From Carya illinoinensis (Eukaryota; Streptophyta; Magnoliopsida; Fagales; Juglandaceae): a DNA stretch of 64,000 nucleotides. Positions 33,130 through 43,000 of the stretch are shown here, one piece after another. The position numbers and the translations under genes are program-made. Within the stretch, counting starts at the first letter, position 1. Each line of letters begins with the position of its first letter. The stretch spans positions 45,859,501 to 45,923,500 of the forward strand of contig NC_056752.1 of the NCBI RefSeq assembly GCF_018687715.1. Reading direction: 5' to 3'. Below the pieces are notes generated by a model, which was not told the DNA's origin, searched no databases, and saw only the letters and a program-made list of their open reading frames with translations.

Positions 33130-36100
33130 TTACAATTGCCTCTCCGCCCATAGGGCTGGAGCAATTACATCAGGGACAGACCCCCACCAAAGACTAATAT
33201 CAGTAACTTGCCAAGCATGCCTTGCAAGTTTATGTGCTACTTCATTACAAGATCTCATAGTATGTCTTACATCACACACTCGAAAGCAGCTCATAAGCTC
33301 CTTAGTATCCCTAATTACATTACCAACTAGAGTCATCGATGGTTCTGTCTTTTGCAACTCTTTTACTAAGGTCAAGGCATCACTTTCAATGATAAGATGC
33401 TGAATACCCAAATGAAGTGTTAGCTGTAGGCCCCTGAGGATTGCCAGCATTTCAATGCTTGTTGCATCACCCACTGCTGATTCCCTTTTGCTAGCTGCCA
33501 TAAGAACTTCACCTTTACTGTCTCTTAGGATAGCACCAATTCCTGCACTTTGTTGGTTCTGGAAAATAGCCTCATCTACATTTAGTTTGAAAGTTCCTGG
33601 CTGGGGGGGTTCCCATCTACAGTATTGTCTCACCATTTTCAGGGGTTGGCCACGAGTTGTTTTATAGACATGCTAGACAGCTAGGGCGTGGGCTATAGCT
33701 TGGTCAACATGGATTTGTTTGTCTTCAAAGGTTGCTTGGTTACGCCTGTACCAGCAGCTCCACGAAATCAGAAAAAAGAGCTCCAGGTGGTCTTTCTGTT
33801 TTAGGCCACTTATGTATCCAGCAAGGTCCCCATACAATTTAGGCAGGCCAGATGAGAAGATAATAGGCAAGTGTGTTTCCCAAGCTTTCCTCACTGAAGG
33901 GCAGAAGCATAATGCATGAGCTACATCTTCTATCTCTCGGTTGCATAGCTTGCAAGTTTCCTCATATAACACTTTTCTTTGCACCAGATTGAGCTTAGTT
34001 GGTAGGCTTTCTTTACAAGCTTTCCATGCAAAAATCTTAATCTTGGCTGGGAGTTTCAAGTTCCATAGATCCTTCCATAATTTCTTTAGTCCCATGTTTC
34101 TCGAGCTCTCACCTTCCACCCCATTCTGTTTTGCCTCTCTAAAAAGCCGATAGGCACTCTTAACTGTAAACTTTCCATGTGGCTCAGGATCCCAGATGAT
34201 CTTGTCTTCATGGTTACTTCCACTCAAGACTATTTTTAAAACTGCATTTGCTGCTTGGGCAGGCAGCAAGGTCCTAACCTTTTCCATATCCCACCATCTA
34301 GTTTGAGGGTCTATTAGGCTATCAACCGTGGCATTTTGGTCATATGCTGCTGCAGTTCCATCATTTCTGCTTAGGGGTGAGAGGCCAGGGATCCAATTGT
34401 CTCCCCACACCTTAACCCTCTGTCCTGACCCCACTCTCCACTTGCATCCCCTCTCCAAAAGTTTCTTTGTCTCCTAAATTCCCTTCCATGCAAAGCTCGG
34501 GTTAAATCCTAACTTGGCCTCTAGGAATTTATCCTTTGGGAAGTACCTTGCCCTAAATAACTTATGAATCAGTGTACCTGGTTCTTGCATGATTCTCCAA
34601 CCCTGTTTTGCTAAGAGAGCATCATTGAAAGTTCTAAGGTCTTTAAATCCCAACCCTCCTGCCTGTTTATGTTTGCAAAGCTTGGTCCAGCTAACCCAGT
34701 GGATTTTATGTTCTTCCTGTTTCTGCCCCCACCAAAATCGTGCCATCATCTGCTCCAGCTCATGGCAAAGGCTTCCTGGTAGCTTAAAGCAGCTCATGGT
34801 ATATGTTGGGATGGAGAGGGCCACTGCTTTTATGAGGACTTCCTTACCCCCTTGAGATAGCATAGTCTCTTTCCAATTCTTCAGTTTGGTCCATACCTTA
34901 TGTTTGATATCCGAGAAGGCTCTTGTCTTTGATCTACCCACTAGTGGGGGTAATCCCAGGTACTTGTCATATTGCTGGAAGTGTTGCACCCCCCATAAAT
35001 CCATCAGTTCTTTCTGTTTGGTTGAGTCTACATTCTTACTGAAAATCATTGATGTTTTGTCTCTATTTACTTTCTGCCCTGAAGCCTCTTCATACTGGCC
35101 AAGAAGTTGCTGAATGTGACTATTTTCTGCCTTGTTAGCTTTACAGAATAGGATGCTGTCATCTGCAAACAGCAAGTGTGAAATTCTTGGAGCTCCTCTA
35201 CAGATTCTGATGCCAAGTAGCTTTCTCAATTCTTCTGCTTGTTTCAGTAAACTAATGAGTCCTTCAGTGCCTAGGAGGAATAGGTAAGGAGACAAAGGAT
35301 CTCCTTGCCTTATACCTCGAGAGGGATGGATGGGGCCTTTTGGTTCTCCATTAATGAGTACTGAAAAACTTACAGTCTTGACACACATCATAACCAGTTG
35401 AGTCCATCGTGGGTGGAAGCCCATTCTACTCATCACAGCCTCTAAGTAGTCCCATTCTAGCCTATCATAGGCCTTGCTAATGTCCAACTTAATAGACATA
35501 TACCCATCTTTTCCTTTCCTTCTGTTCCTTAGATAATGGATCATCTCATATGCCACCAACACATTGTCACTAATCAACCTTCCTGGTACAAAGGCACTCT
35601 GTGAGCTTGATATGACATCATTCAGTATCTGCTTGAGCCTATTTGCCAAGACCTTCGAAACTAATTTGTAGACCACATTACATAGGCTAATTGGCCTAAA
35701 TTTAGTTATCTTGTCAGGCCTTTTTTTCTTTGGAATCAAGGTGATAAAGGTATGGTTGATGGTAGGTGGGAGGGTGCCACTTTGTAGTGCCTGCATCACA
35801 GCATCAGTTGTAGCTGTGCCAACTATATGCCAATACGTTTGGTAAAACAAAGGAGAGAGGCCATCGGGTCCAGGAGCTTTGGTTGGGTGCATCTGGTCAA
35901 GAGCAGCCTTAACTTCTTCTCTCTTGAACTCTCTCAATAGGTCCTGGTTCATGTCTTCAGTTATTCTACCCTCCATGTCGTTTAAAAAATCCAAGTTAAC
36001 ATTCTGATTAGTGGCTTTAAACAGGTTCTGAAAGTACTCCATGATCACTGTATCTCTCCCTTCATCAACTTGCCATTCACCTGCCTCATCTTTTAGTCCT

Positions 36101-37227
36101 TTAATCCACTTCTTTGCCCTTCTCTGAGAAGCCTTCTGGTGGAAATACTTGGTGTTCTGGTCTCCTCCTTGTAACCATAGTGACTTAGCTCTTTGGCACC
36201 ATAGGATCTCTTCCCTTTCCAACCACATTTGCAGCTGACATCTTGCCTCTTGGTGGAGTTCCATCTGAGAATGATAGGGGTCCCTCTCCTGGACCTGTTG
36301 CAGGTGGGTTCTACATTGCTGAATTCTCTTATGCACATTACCATACTTGGTCTTGTTCCATTGTGCCAGTCTCTGGGAGCAGGCTCCAATCCTTGTCTTG
36401 ATGTTATTCATTTGGTTACCACTTGTTCTTCCATTCCACGAGTCTTCCACAATGTTTTCACACTCCCCTTCCTCAGTCCACATAGCTTCAAATCTAAAGA
36501 GCTTGTTTCTTTTGGAACTTTTTTCTCTCCTTGAATACAGAAGAATTGGGAGGTGGTCAGAGGAGGCTGCACTACCATGTACCACTCGAAAGCCTAGGAA
36601 CCAATCAATCCACCCCTAATTAGCCAGATATCTATCCAGCCTTTCACTAACTGTATGTTGAACATCCCTTTTGTTGCACCAGGTGAATGGGGGTCCCATG
36701 AATCCCAGATCAACTAAGGAGCAGTCATCAAGTAGCTGTCTGAAGGTTCTCATTTGTCTTTCAGGTCTATTCCTACCCCCTCTCTTTTCCTGCCAACATA
36801 AGACCTCATTAAAGTCACCACACACCAACCATGGGACAGATACTGTGCCCCTCAAAGATCGAATTGTATTCCAGGTCTCTTGCCTTAATTCTGTATCAGG
36901 ATGGCCATATACACCAGTAAACTGCCACTGTCCATCATGTTCTGCATTATGTATTAGAGCATCAATATGGTTCTTAGAGTAGCTTTGCACATTCAAATTT
37001 GTCTCCTCTTGCCACATCAGAGCCAATCCCCCACTTCTCCCCTCACTGCTCACCGCAAAACAGCATTCATAACCCAAAAGTCTTTTCACACACTCCATTT
37101 TAGTTACATGTAATTTTGTTTCCTGCAAGAACAGGACCATGGGAACTTCCTTCCTGACCAGGTCACGAAGTGCACGAACTCCCCGTGGGTTCCCAAGCCC
37201 ACGGCAGTTCCAACTAATGCAAATCAT
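33130..37227 (-). pseudogene. LINE copy 2 ORF2: endonuclease, reverse transcriptase, RNase H, with three TAG codons
   Basis: One uninterrupted reading frame of 1366 codons apart from TAG at 36616-36618, 34474-34476 and 33673-33675. Domains: endonuclease (37227-36600) with MICISWNCRGLGNPRGVRAL, FLQETKL, WLVCGDFNEV; RT (about 35920-35050) with KAPGPDGLSPLFYQ, FRPISLCNVVYKLVSKVLAN, SAFVPGRLISDNVL, KLDISKAYDRLEWDYL, RGIRQGDPLSPYLFLL and catalytic FADD at 35169-35158; zf-RVT (34200-33870) with KFTVKSAYRLF, AWKACKESLPTKLNL, CKLCNREIEDVAHALCFCP; RVT_3 RNase H (33610-33150) with FKLNVDEAIF, GIGAILRDSKGEV and LIIESDALTLV. Length is normal for plant L1 elements. Three substitutions would explain all the damage. 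Inactive as it stands. Confidence 0.9.
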
Positions 37228-38714
37228 TGTGTTGGGCAGGGCTGAGCACCAGCCACTGCCCCTTCAGTCAAATCCTCATCTATTAACACCATGTTGGTTT
37301 TAATTTTCTTTCTTGTTGACATGTTATGCACTCCCATCCTCTTCAGTTGATTAGAAGCTTGTTCATTAAAGCCAACTGTATCCTGCCTTTCCTCTAACAG
37401 ATTAGAGGAGGTATCATGAACATTACGTTTTCTTCTTTTCCATGTTTTCCCCTGACCTGGTCTATTGGCCATTGTTTCAAAGTTCATTTCTATCTCATTT
37501 AAGACACTCCTCTCATTAGACGGTTCCTGAGGTTTACAGCTTTGGGTAGGGGTATTGTGTGCTGTTTCTGGCACGTGATTTTCTTTTTGCCCCAATATGT
37601 TTTCTTGTTTTCTCCCGCCAGTTTTTCCTTCCCCTTGGATGTCAGTGGCCCCCAATGTATGGCCTCCTACTTTAGCTCCATGAATTATATTAACAGACCC
37701 CCCTTTCTTGGAAAAGACTTCAGAGCAAAGTATGGGGGAAGTACCTGATGGTTGACTAGGAGGGTCTAGTCTTGTCAACATCGGCAGATCTCCATGTGGG
37801 CAGGATTCCTGCGTATCTCTAGCCACGTCAGAACTAGTTGACTTTTGCCCCTGTGGTCGGTAGGCTTGTTCCACGTCATCATCTCCTTCCCTTGGTTCTG
37901 AAACTCGAGGTGCTACAGTGCCTTTCCCGCCCTGCTCTCCCTGTGTTTCTTTGGCAGCACTTTTCTGGTATGAAGCACGTAACCATGCTCCATATTGAGG
38001 CGCCTCTCTACTATGCATGGAGCTCGGTTGCATGGGGCTCTCACACCCTGAGGGGCCATGCTTGACAACCCCACAGCTGAAGCAAAAGGATGGCAATCTT
38101 TCATAGCGAAAAGCTATCCACACTCGGTTCCCATTAAAGTAACTCATTGCACCTCTCATCAAAGGCTTTGCAATATTGATGACTATCTTGACTCTTAGAT
38201 AAGGCCCCCACCCAATTCCTTCCTCATCAACATCAATTTCTAGGACTTCTCCCGCCAGTTCCCCTATGTTTTTCCCCACCTGCTTGGTCATACCCCCAAG
38301 GGGTATGTTATGAAGTTGGACCCAGATTGGTTCCTTGTCAAAATTCATATCCTTAGGAGCAGTTAATCCATTATAATCCTCTAGACAAATCAGGTTATGG
38401 TCAAACATCCACGGTCGACCCTGTTTGATCTTTGTCATATCACTTACTGTTTGAAACTCTAACAAGAACAGGTTTGTGCCTACTTTTTTGAACTGGACCC
38501 CTCCTCGCAGTCTCCATATTCTGGTCATGGTGGCTTTGAAGGCTTCACTGTTGACAACCTTCTCTGCCACAATGAGTCCCAGTAGGCAGAGGTTACCACG
38601 TCGAAATGCTAGCTCTTCAGTGGACAACTCAAAGTGGACTTCCGCTTGTTCAGCCTCAGTCAATTTCAGCTTGTCCCAGTTCTCCAGGATGGTATCAGCC
38701 ATTTTTGCCTCCAA
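37224..38714 (-). CDS. LINE copy 2 ORF1: DUF4283 and CCHC zinc-knuckle protein
   Basis: Intact 496-residue frame, the ribonucleoprotein partner for LINE RNA. From MEAKMADTILENWDKLKLTE it shows a DUF4283 region (about residues 30-190) with VAEKVVNSEAFKATMTRIWR, LFLLEFQTVSDMTKIKQGRP, W-F-D-HNLICLEDY and PIWVQLHNIPLGG. A CCHC knuckle CFSCGVVKHGPSGC (C-x2-C-x4-H-x4-C) follows near residues 210-225. The C-terminal half is polar and low in complexity. The start at 38714 is chosen as the first ATG; a second lies at 38702. Its TGA overlaps the ORF2 ATG as ATGA, suggesting coupled reinitiation. No stop or frameshift is seen. Confidence 0.88.
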   Translation of the reverse strand: MEAKMADTILENWDKLKLTEAEQAEVHFELSTEELAFRRGNLCLLGLIVAEKVVNSEAFKATMTRIWRLRGGVQFKKVGTNLFLLEFQTVSDMTKIKQGRPWMFDHNLICLEDYNGLTAPKDMNFDKEPIWVQLHNIPLGGMTKQVGKNIGELAGEVLEIDVDEEGIGWGPYLRVKIVINIAKPLMRGAMSYFNGNRVWIAFRYERLPSFCFSCGVVKHGPSGCESPMQPSSMHSREAPQYGAWLRASYQKSAAKETQGEQGGKGTVAPRVSEPREGDDDVEQAYRPQGQKSTSSDVARDTQESCPHGDLPMLTRLDPPSQPSGTSPILCSEVFSKKGGSVNIIHGAKVGGHTLGATDIQGEGKTGGRKQENILGQKENHVPETAHNTPTQSCKPQEPSNERSVLNEIEMNFETMANRPGQGKTWKRRKRNVHDTSSNLLEERQDTVGFNEQASNQLKRMGVHNMSTRKKIKTNMVLIDEDLTEGAVAGAQPCPTQ

Positions 38715-38935
38715 ACGTGTTGCTAGGATTATGGCTCAGAAGACTACTCACTCTTTTCCTTTGGACTTTCTGTATGGATTACCCTTTCGGTAGCACCTCT
38801 GTTGAACTAGAGATAGTTCTATACTACAGATAACAAACCTTACTCCTTCAGTCCGAGAACCAGGAGACAATCCTTGCCCAAAGCAAGAGTTTCCTTCACC
38901 TCTATCGCCTCAGAGAGAGCAAGAGAGATAAGACT

Positions 38936-38950
38936 CCTAGCCAAACAATT
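38936..38950. repeat. Target site duplication of LINE copy 2, 5' side
   Basis: CCTAGCCAAACAATT, identical to 33069-33083; it marks the 5' end of the inserted LINE. Confidence 0.9.
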
Positions 38951-39076
38951 AAAAATAGCTAAAATTGGAAATTTCGTAAATCACGGAAAACCCAAAACCA
39001 TCAAAAAATCAAAAAGCCAAAATCGCCCTCTCTCGCTTAACTTCTCTCATAGAGTGTGTATATATATATATATATT

Positions 39077-39726
39077 ATCTGTGTAAACTTAGGATGCTCG
39101 CACCCTTAAAAAAAAGTAAAGAACTCAGCATGAAACAACTCATTTTTTATTTTTCAAATAATCGATGATCCGTACATGCCCGGAGCTTGCATTACTTGTT
39201 TAATGTTTTAATTAAATAGTAGTACTACATGTGCCACCATGCACGCATCGAAACGTTCCACACACCCACGCAAATGACAAAAGTAACCATGCATGCCTCA
39301 AAATTTTTTTTTTGTCATTGTACGTGCATGCCTCAAATTAGTTAGCCTATACGAAGTTAGCAATATAGCACACATGCACACGCACCTGCACGTTCTCCAT
39401 GCATATACGATGAGAGAAATGATATTTGTAGTTGTAGTTGTGCAAGCGACGTGCAGTCGTTTTGAAAAAAATGAATTAATATGAGACCCACATGAAAAAA
39501 AAAAACTAACTTTTTAATCATGGACCCCACTCTTTTTCAAAGCGATTGCGCGACGTTTGCAATTCCGCGACTATATGTAGCATTGCTCATACCATAATTA
39601 CTTTTAATATAATATGCTTATCATGATGGCCACTGGCTTTATCAAATATATTGTTTAATATTTTGAGTGCTTTATACATACAATGAGATTTATCCTCCTC
39701 CAATCTGAATCAAATATTGCCTAGTA
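39077..39726. other. Intergenic region 3' of the ankyrin gene
   Basis: Follows a TA microsatellite at 39060-39076. It contains a MITE at 39410-39590 (listed separately). 39591-39726 likely holds the 3' untranslated region of the ankyrin gene on the minus strand. No other gene is seen. Confidence 0.4.
39410..39590. mobile_element. MITE with about 55-bp terminal inverted repeats
   Basis: The left arm ATGAGAGAAATGATATTTGT...GCAAGCGACGTGCAGTCGTTTTGAAAAA pairs with the inverse of the right arm ATGAGCAATGCTACATATAGT...GCAAACGTCGCGCAATCGCTTTGAAAAA. It is 181 bp long and non-coding. No clean target duplication was found. It probably belongs to the same broad hAT-like group as the MITE at 183-370 because of the shared GAGAAATG-type tip, which is an inference. 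Confidence 0.65.
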
Positions 39727-40008
39727 CTACTTCATGACTTCAATCCAGATTCGTCTGAATATAAAAATGAAGATAGGAAAGAAGGATAAGCCAATGATAC
39801 AAGCGGGAATGGCAACATCTAAGGAATGTGCTAAGACAGCATACGTGCCTGTGATAAATGCCAGCACCATTGGTATCATGGCTAAAAGAAGGAAAGTAAA
39901 GGCTAGAGTATGAAGAAAGTCGCGCGCATCAGAGAGAAATTTGTCAGGCATAATTGGTAAGAATAGGTGGATAAATACAGCAGAACTAGATAGTACCATC
40001 TTAACCAT
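39727..40008 (-). CDS. Ankyrin gene exon 3 (membrane helices)
   Basis: Begins after CATATTAAG with [20 protein letters not shown]. Two more hydrophobic stretches follow: [20 protein letters not shown] with TYAVLA, and [19 protein letters not shown]. It ends in a basic RRIWIEVMK tail and TGA. This matches the C-terminal part of the PGG-type membrane domain of ACD6-like proteins, where FVTGTYAVL and IGLSFFPIF are conserved. The usual preceding GFTMPGGY segment is absent upstream. Confidence 0.75.
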   Translation of the reverse strand: MVKMVLSSSAVFIHLFLPIMPDKFLSDARDFLHTLAFTFLLLAMIPMVLAFITGTYAVLAHSLDVAIPACIIGLSFFPIFIFIFRRIWIEVMK

Positions 40009-43000
40009 CTTAATATGTGAGTTTTATTTTTATAAAACAGTTTGTAAAATTAGTAGTCCATATGTCTTAGAAACTTGTAATACTGCCAATATTATGCAGT
40101 GATAAAAAGTGCTTGGGATCTCCAGTTTAGTAGTTCCCTCCACCTTATATTCTTACCCAAAAAATCCAAGCAGTGAAAAAAGCACTCAAAATATGAAATG
40201 TTAACTCTTTTGGGGACATCCAAACATGCATAAAAAATTTGTCCGCTGAGCTAACTCAACTTTAATCTCAATTCCCTTCTAGTAATTCTTCTTATCAAGA
40301 GGATATTATCATGGATTATCTTAATGAACAATTAAAAAGAGGAAATCTTGTGGCATAAAAAATCCAAAATCCAACGACTTACCACCACTGATTTGAACAC
40401 AAAATTTTTTTCACATGTCATCCACCATGTGAAGAAGAATGAATGATATCAATTGTCTAAAAAACTCTTTAAATTAATGGAATTCCAATCTCTTGAACAT
40501 TCAAAGCCCCGTTTGGTTACGTAGTTCATATGAGATATTTTGAATAGTAGTAAAAGTTTTTAGTTAAAATGAGATGAAATAGTTTGTAAAATAAAGTGTG
40601 TTTGGATAGTGAAATGAGATGAGATCGTTTTTAATTTTTGGGATTTAAAAAAGGTGTGGGTCCCACTCTTTTATAGAGTTTCTGAATCCTTGATTTTTTG
40701 TACTATTCACGCACTGTTCATGTCAGTCATGCACTATTCATGTCAATTTTGCAATGTTCATATACTGTTCATGTCAGTTTTCATTGTTTTATACTGTTGA
40801 TTTATTGTTTATTTAAGTGGACGTTTTGAAAAGTTAGAGAAGAAATATAGTGTATTTGGATAGTCAAAACCTTCATCTATACAACACCAGATGAGATAAT
40901 CTCGTCTGGCTAACCAAACCTGGCCTTAATCAATGTTTCTTGACCATTTCAAAACAAACTTTCAGTCTTCTTTTCCTCCCATTCCTAAGGATTTGGATAA
41001 TTTGTTTCCTGACAAGATAACTGAATCAGGCAACACCCTTCTCTATGAAATTCCTTCTGATCATGGAATGCACTCCACCATTAAACAAATCCCCTTATCA
41101 AAATCCCCTAGTCTTGATGGATTCAAATGCTTTTTTTATAAGCAGTACTTGCACATAGTGAAAGATGATCTTAATGCTGCCATAAAAAGCTTTTTCATTT
41201 TTGGCCATCTTTTAAAAGAGATGAATCACACTCATATAGTCCTAATTCCCAAAACTAATTCCCCAAGTACATTCTATGAGTTTAGACCAATTTGTCTCTC
41301 AAATATCTGTTATAAAATCAATACAAAAATTCTCTCCAATAGACTAAAACAGGTCATGCATAAATTCATCTCTCCATACCAAACTGCCTTTCTCCCAAGA
41401 AAATTTATCCAAGAAAATACCATCTTAGCATAGGAAGTCTTCTGCGTGTTGAAAAACAACAAGGGGAGACAAGGACTTATAGCTATTAAGATAGATATTG
41501 AGAAAGCTTTTGATTTCATGGAGTGTGACTTTTTTATTGCCATCCTTTCTAAACTTGGTTTTCATCACACCTAGATCAATTGGATTAAGGAATGCATCAC
41601 CACAGTCTCCTATTCAGTAGTGACCAATGGGAAACCAGATGGTATATTTCACCCATCAAAAGGACTAAGGCAACTAGATCCCCTATATCCTTTTCTTTTC
41701 AGCCTAGGGAGTAAAGTCCTCTCAATGCACATTTGCTAAAAGGAACAACTAGGAAGTGTAAAGGGTATTAGAATTAGTAAGAATGGACCCTTTCTCTCTC
41801 ATTTGCTTTTTGCAGATGATCTCATCCTTTTTGGTTAAGCTATAGCCCAAAATGCTCAAGCTTACTCTGACTTCCTTGAACTGTACTCCTCTTGGTCAAG
41901 TCAAAAAATTCACACAACCAAATCCTTCATCCAATTTAGTAGAAATAGTAAACCATCCATCACTAGGGAAGTAAGAGAAATCTTCAATTTCAAAATTTCA
42001 CCTACTAGGATCATATACCTTAGCCTTCCTCTCAGCTTTGGCTCCTCAACTCAACATCACTTTAAGGAGATCTCAGAAAAAATTCATAGTAAATTAGTTG
42101 GATGGAAAACAAAACTCTTATCACAAGTTGGTAGAACAACACTCGTCAAATCAATTGCTTGTGCCATACTTTCCTATACTATGTCCACCATTTGGATCCA
42201 AAAAAATATCTCCAGGAAGATTGACAAGGCCTTAATGAGATTCTGGTGGGGTTTTGATTCTAACAAAATTCATAAGTTCACTCCAATATCTTAGAACTCC
42301 ATCTGCAAACCCAAGTCAATAGGTGGTCTTGGTATTAGTTTAGTGGCTAACTTTAACAAAGCCTTGCAGAGCAAATTAGGTTGGCATCTGATTAGTGAGG
42401 AAAACATCATTTGTAAATGCACATTGTCTAAAAAATTGTTGAAAAACTCCTCTTGACATTCTGCTACAACAAAGCCCACTGATTCTAGATTCTGGAAAGG
42501 TACGATGAAACAAAAAAAATTTCATAGCTTCCAGTGTCTGCTTCAAGATTAACAATGGAGTTGATACCAAAATTTGATTTGACCCGACCCCTGGGATCCC
42601 ACAAGACCTCTAATTGAGAGTTTCAAAACTAACATTGGAGGAACCTAGGAGATGGAATACTCTTGTTCTCCAGGCTCTTTTCTCATAAGAACCAGTTGCT
42701 GAAATCCAAAAAATTCACCTCAAGCGGTATCATTTCCATAACTAGCTAGACACCCCTAAATGGATTCATCATTCTTTGGGTAAATTCTTTGTTAAGTATG
42801 TTTATGCTACAATTACTCTCCAATCAAATGGTCACAATGCCTCTCATTCTTCCCCTGATTGGAAAAAACTATGGTCTTTAAAAATGCAAGATAGTTTAGA
42901 ATTATTCATTTGGAAAACCTTAAACGACATTTTACCAACTAGGTCTTTGTTAAGCAATTGTATTTCCTTCAGAGAAGATCATAAACTTTGTCCTATCTAT

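Larger units (their letters stand above)
33082..38935 (-). mobile_element. L1-type LINE (copy 2), nearly full-length
   Basis: Minus-strand LINE of about 5.85 kb with a 5' untranslated region (38935-38715), ORF1 (38714-37224), ORF2 (37227-33130), a very short 3' untranslated region (about 38 nt) and an A tail of about 11 (T run 33082-33092). It is flanked by a 15-bp target duplication, CCTAGCCAAACAATT, at 33069-33083 and 38936-38950. The duplication and the intact ORF1 indicate relatively recent insertion into the older LINE. Confidence 0.93.
28888..39060 (-). mobile_element. L1-type LINE (copy 1), old, split by a second LINE
   Basis: Minus-strand non-LTR retrotransposon. The 5' untranslated region is 39060-38951; the element then resumes at 33068 after a nested LINE. 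ORF1 is about 33060-31607 and ORF2 about 31610-28888. The 3' end is missing: coding sequence stops within the domain after RT (IWKFPATG) where hAT-like GC-rich sequence begins at 28888. No poly-A tail is seen. Exact joining of 33068 to 38951 across a 15-bp duplication shows the two parts were once contiguous. Confidence 0.8.
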
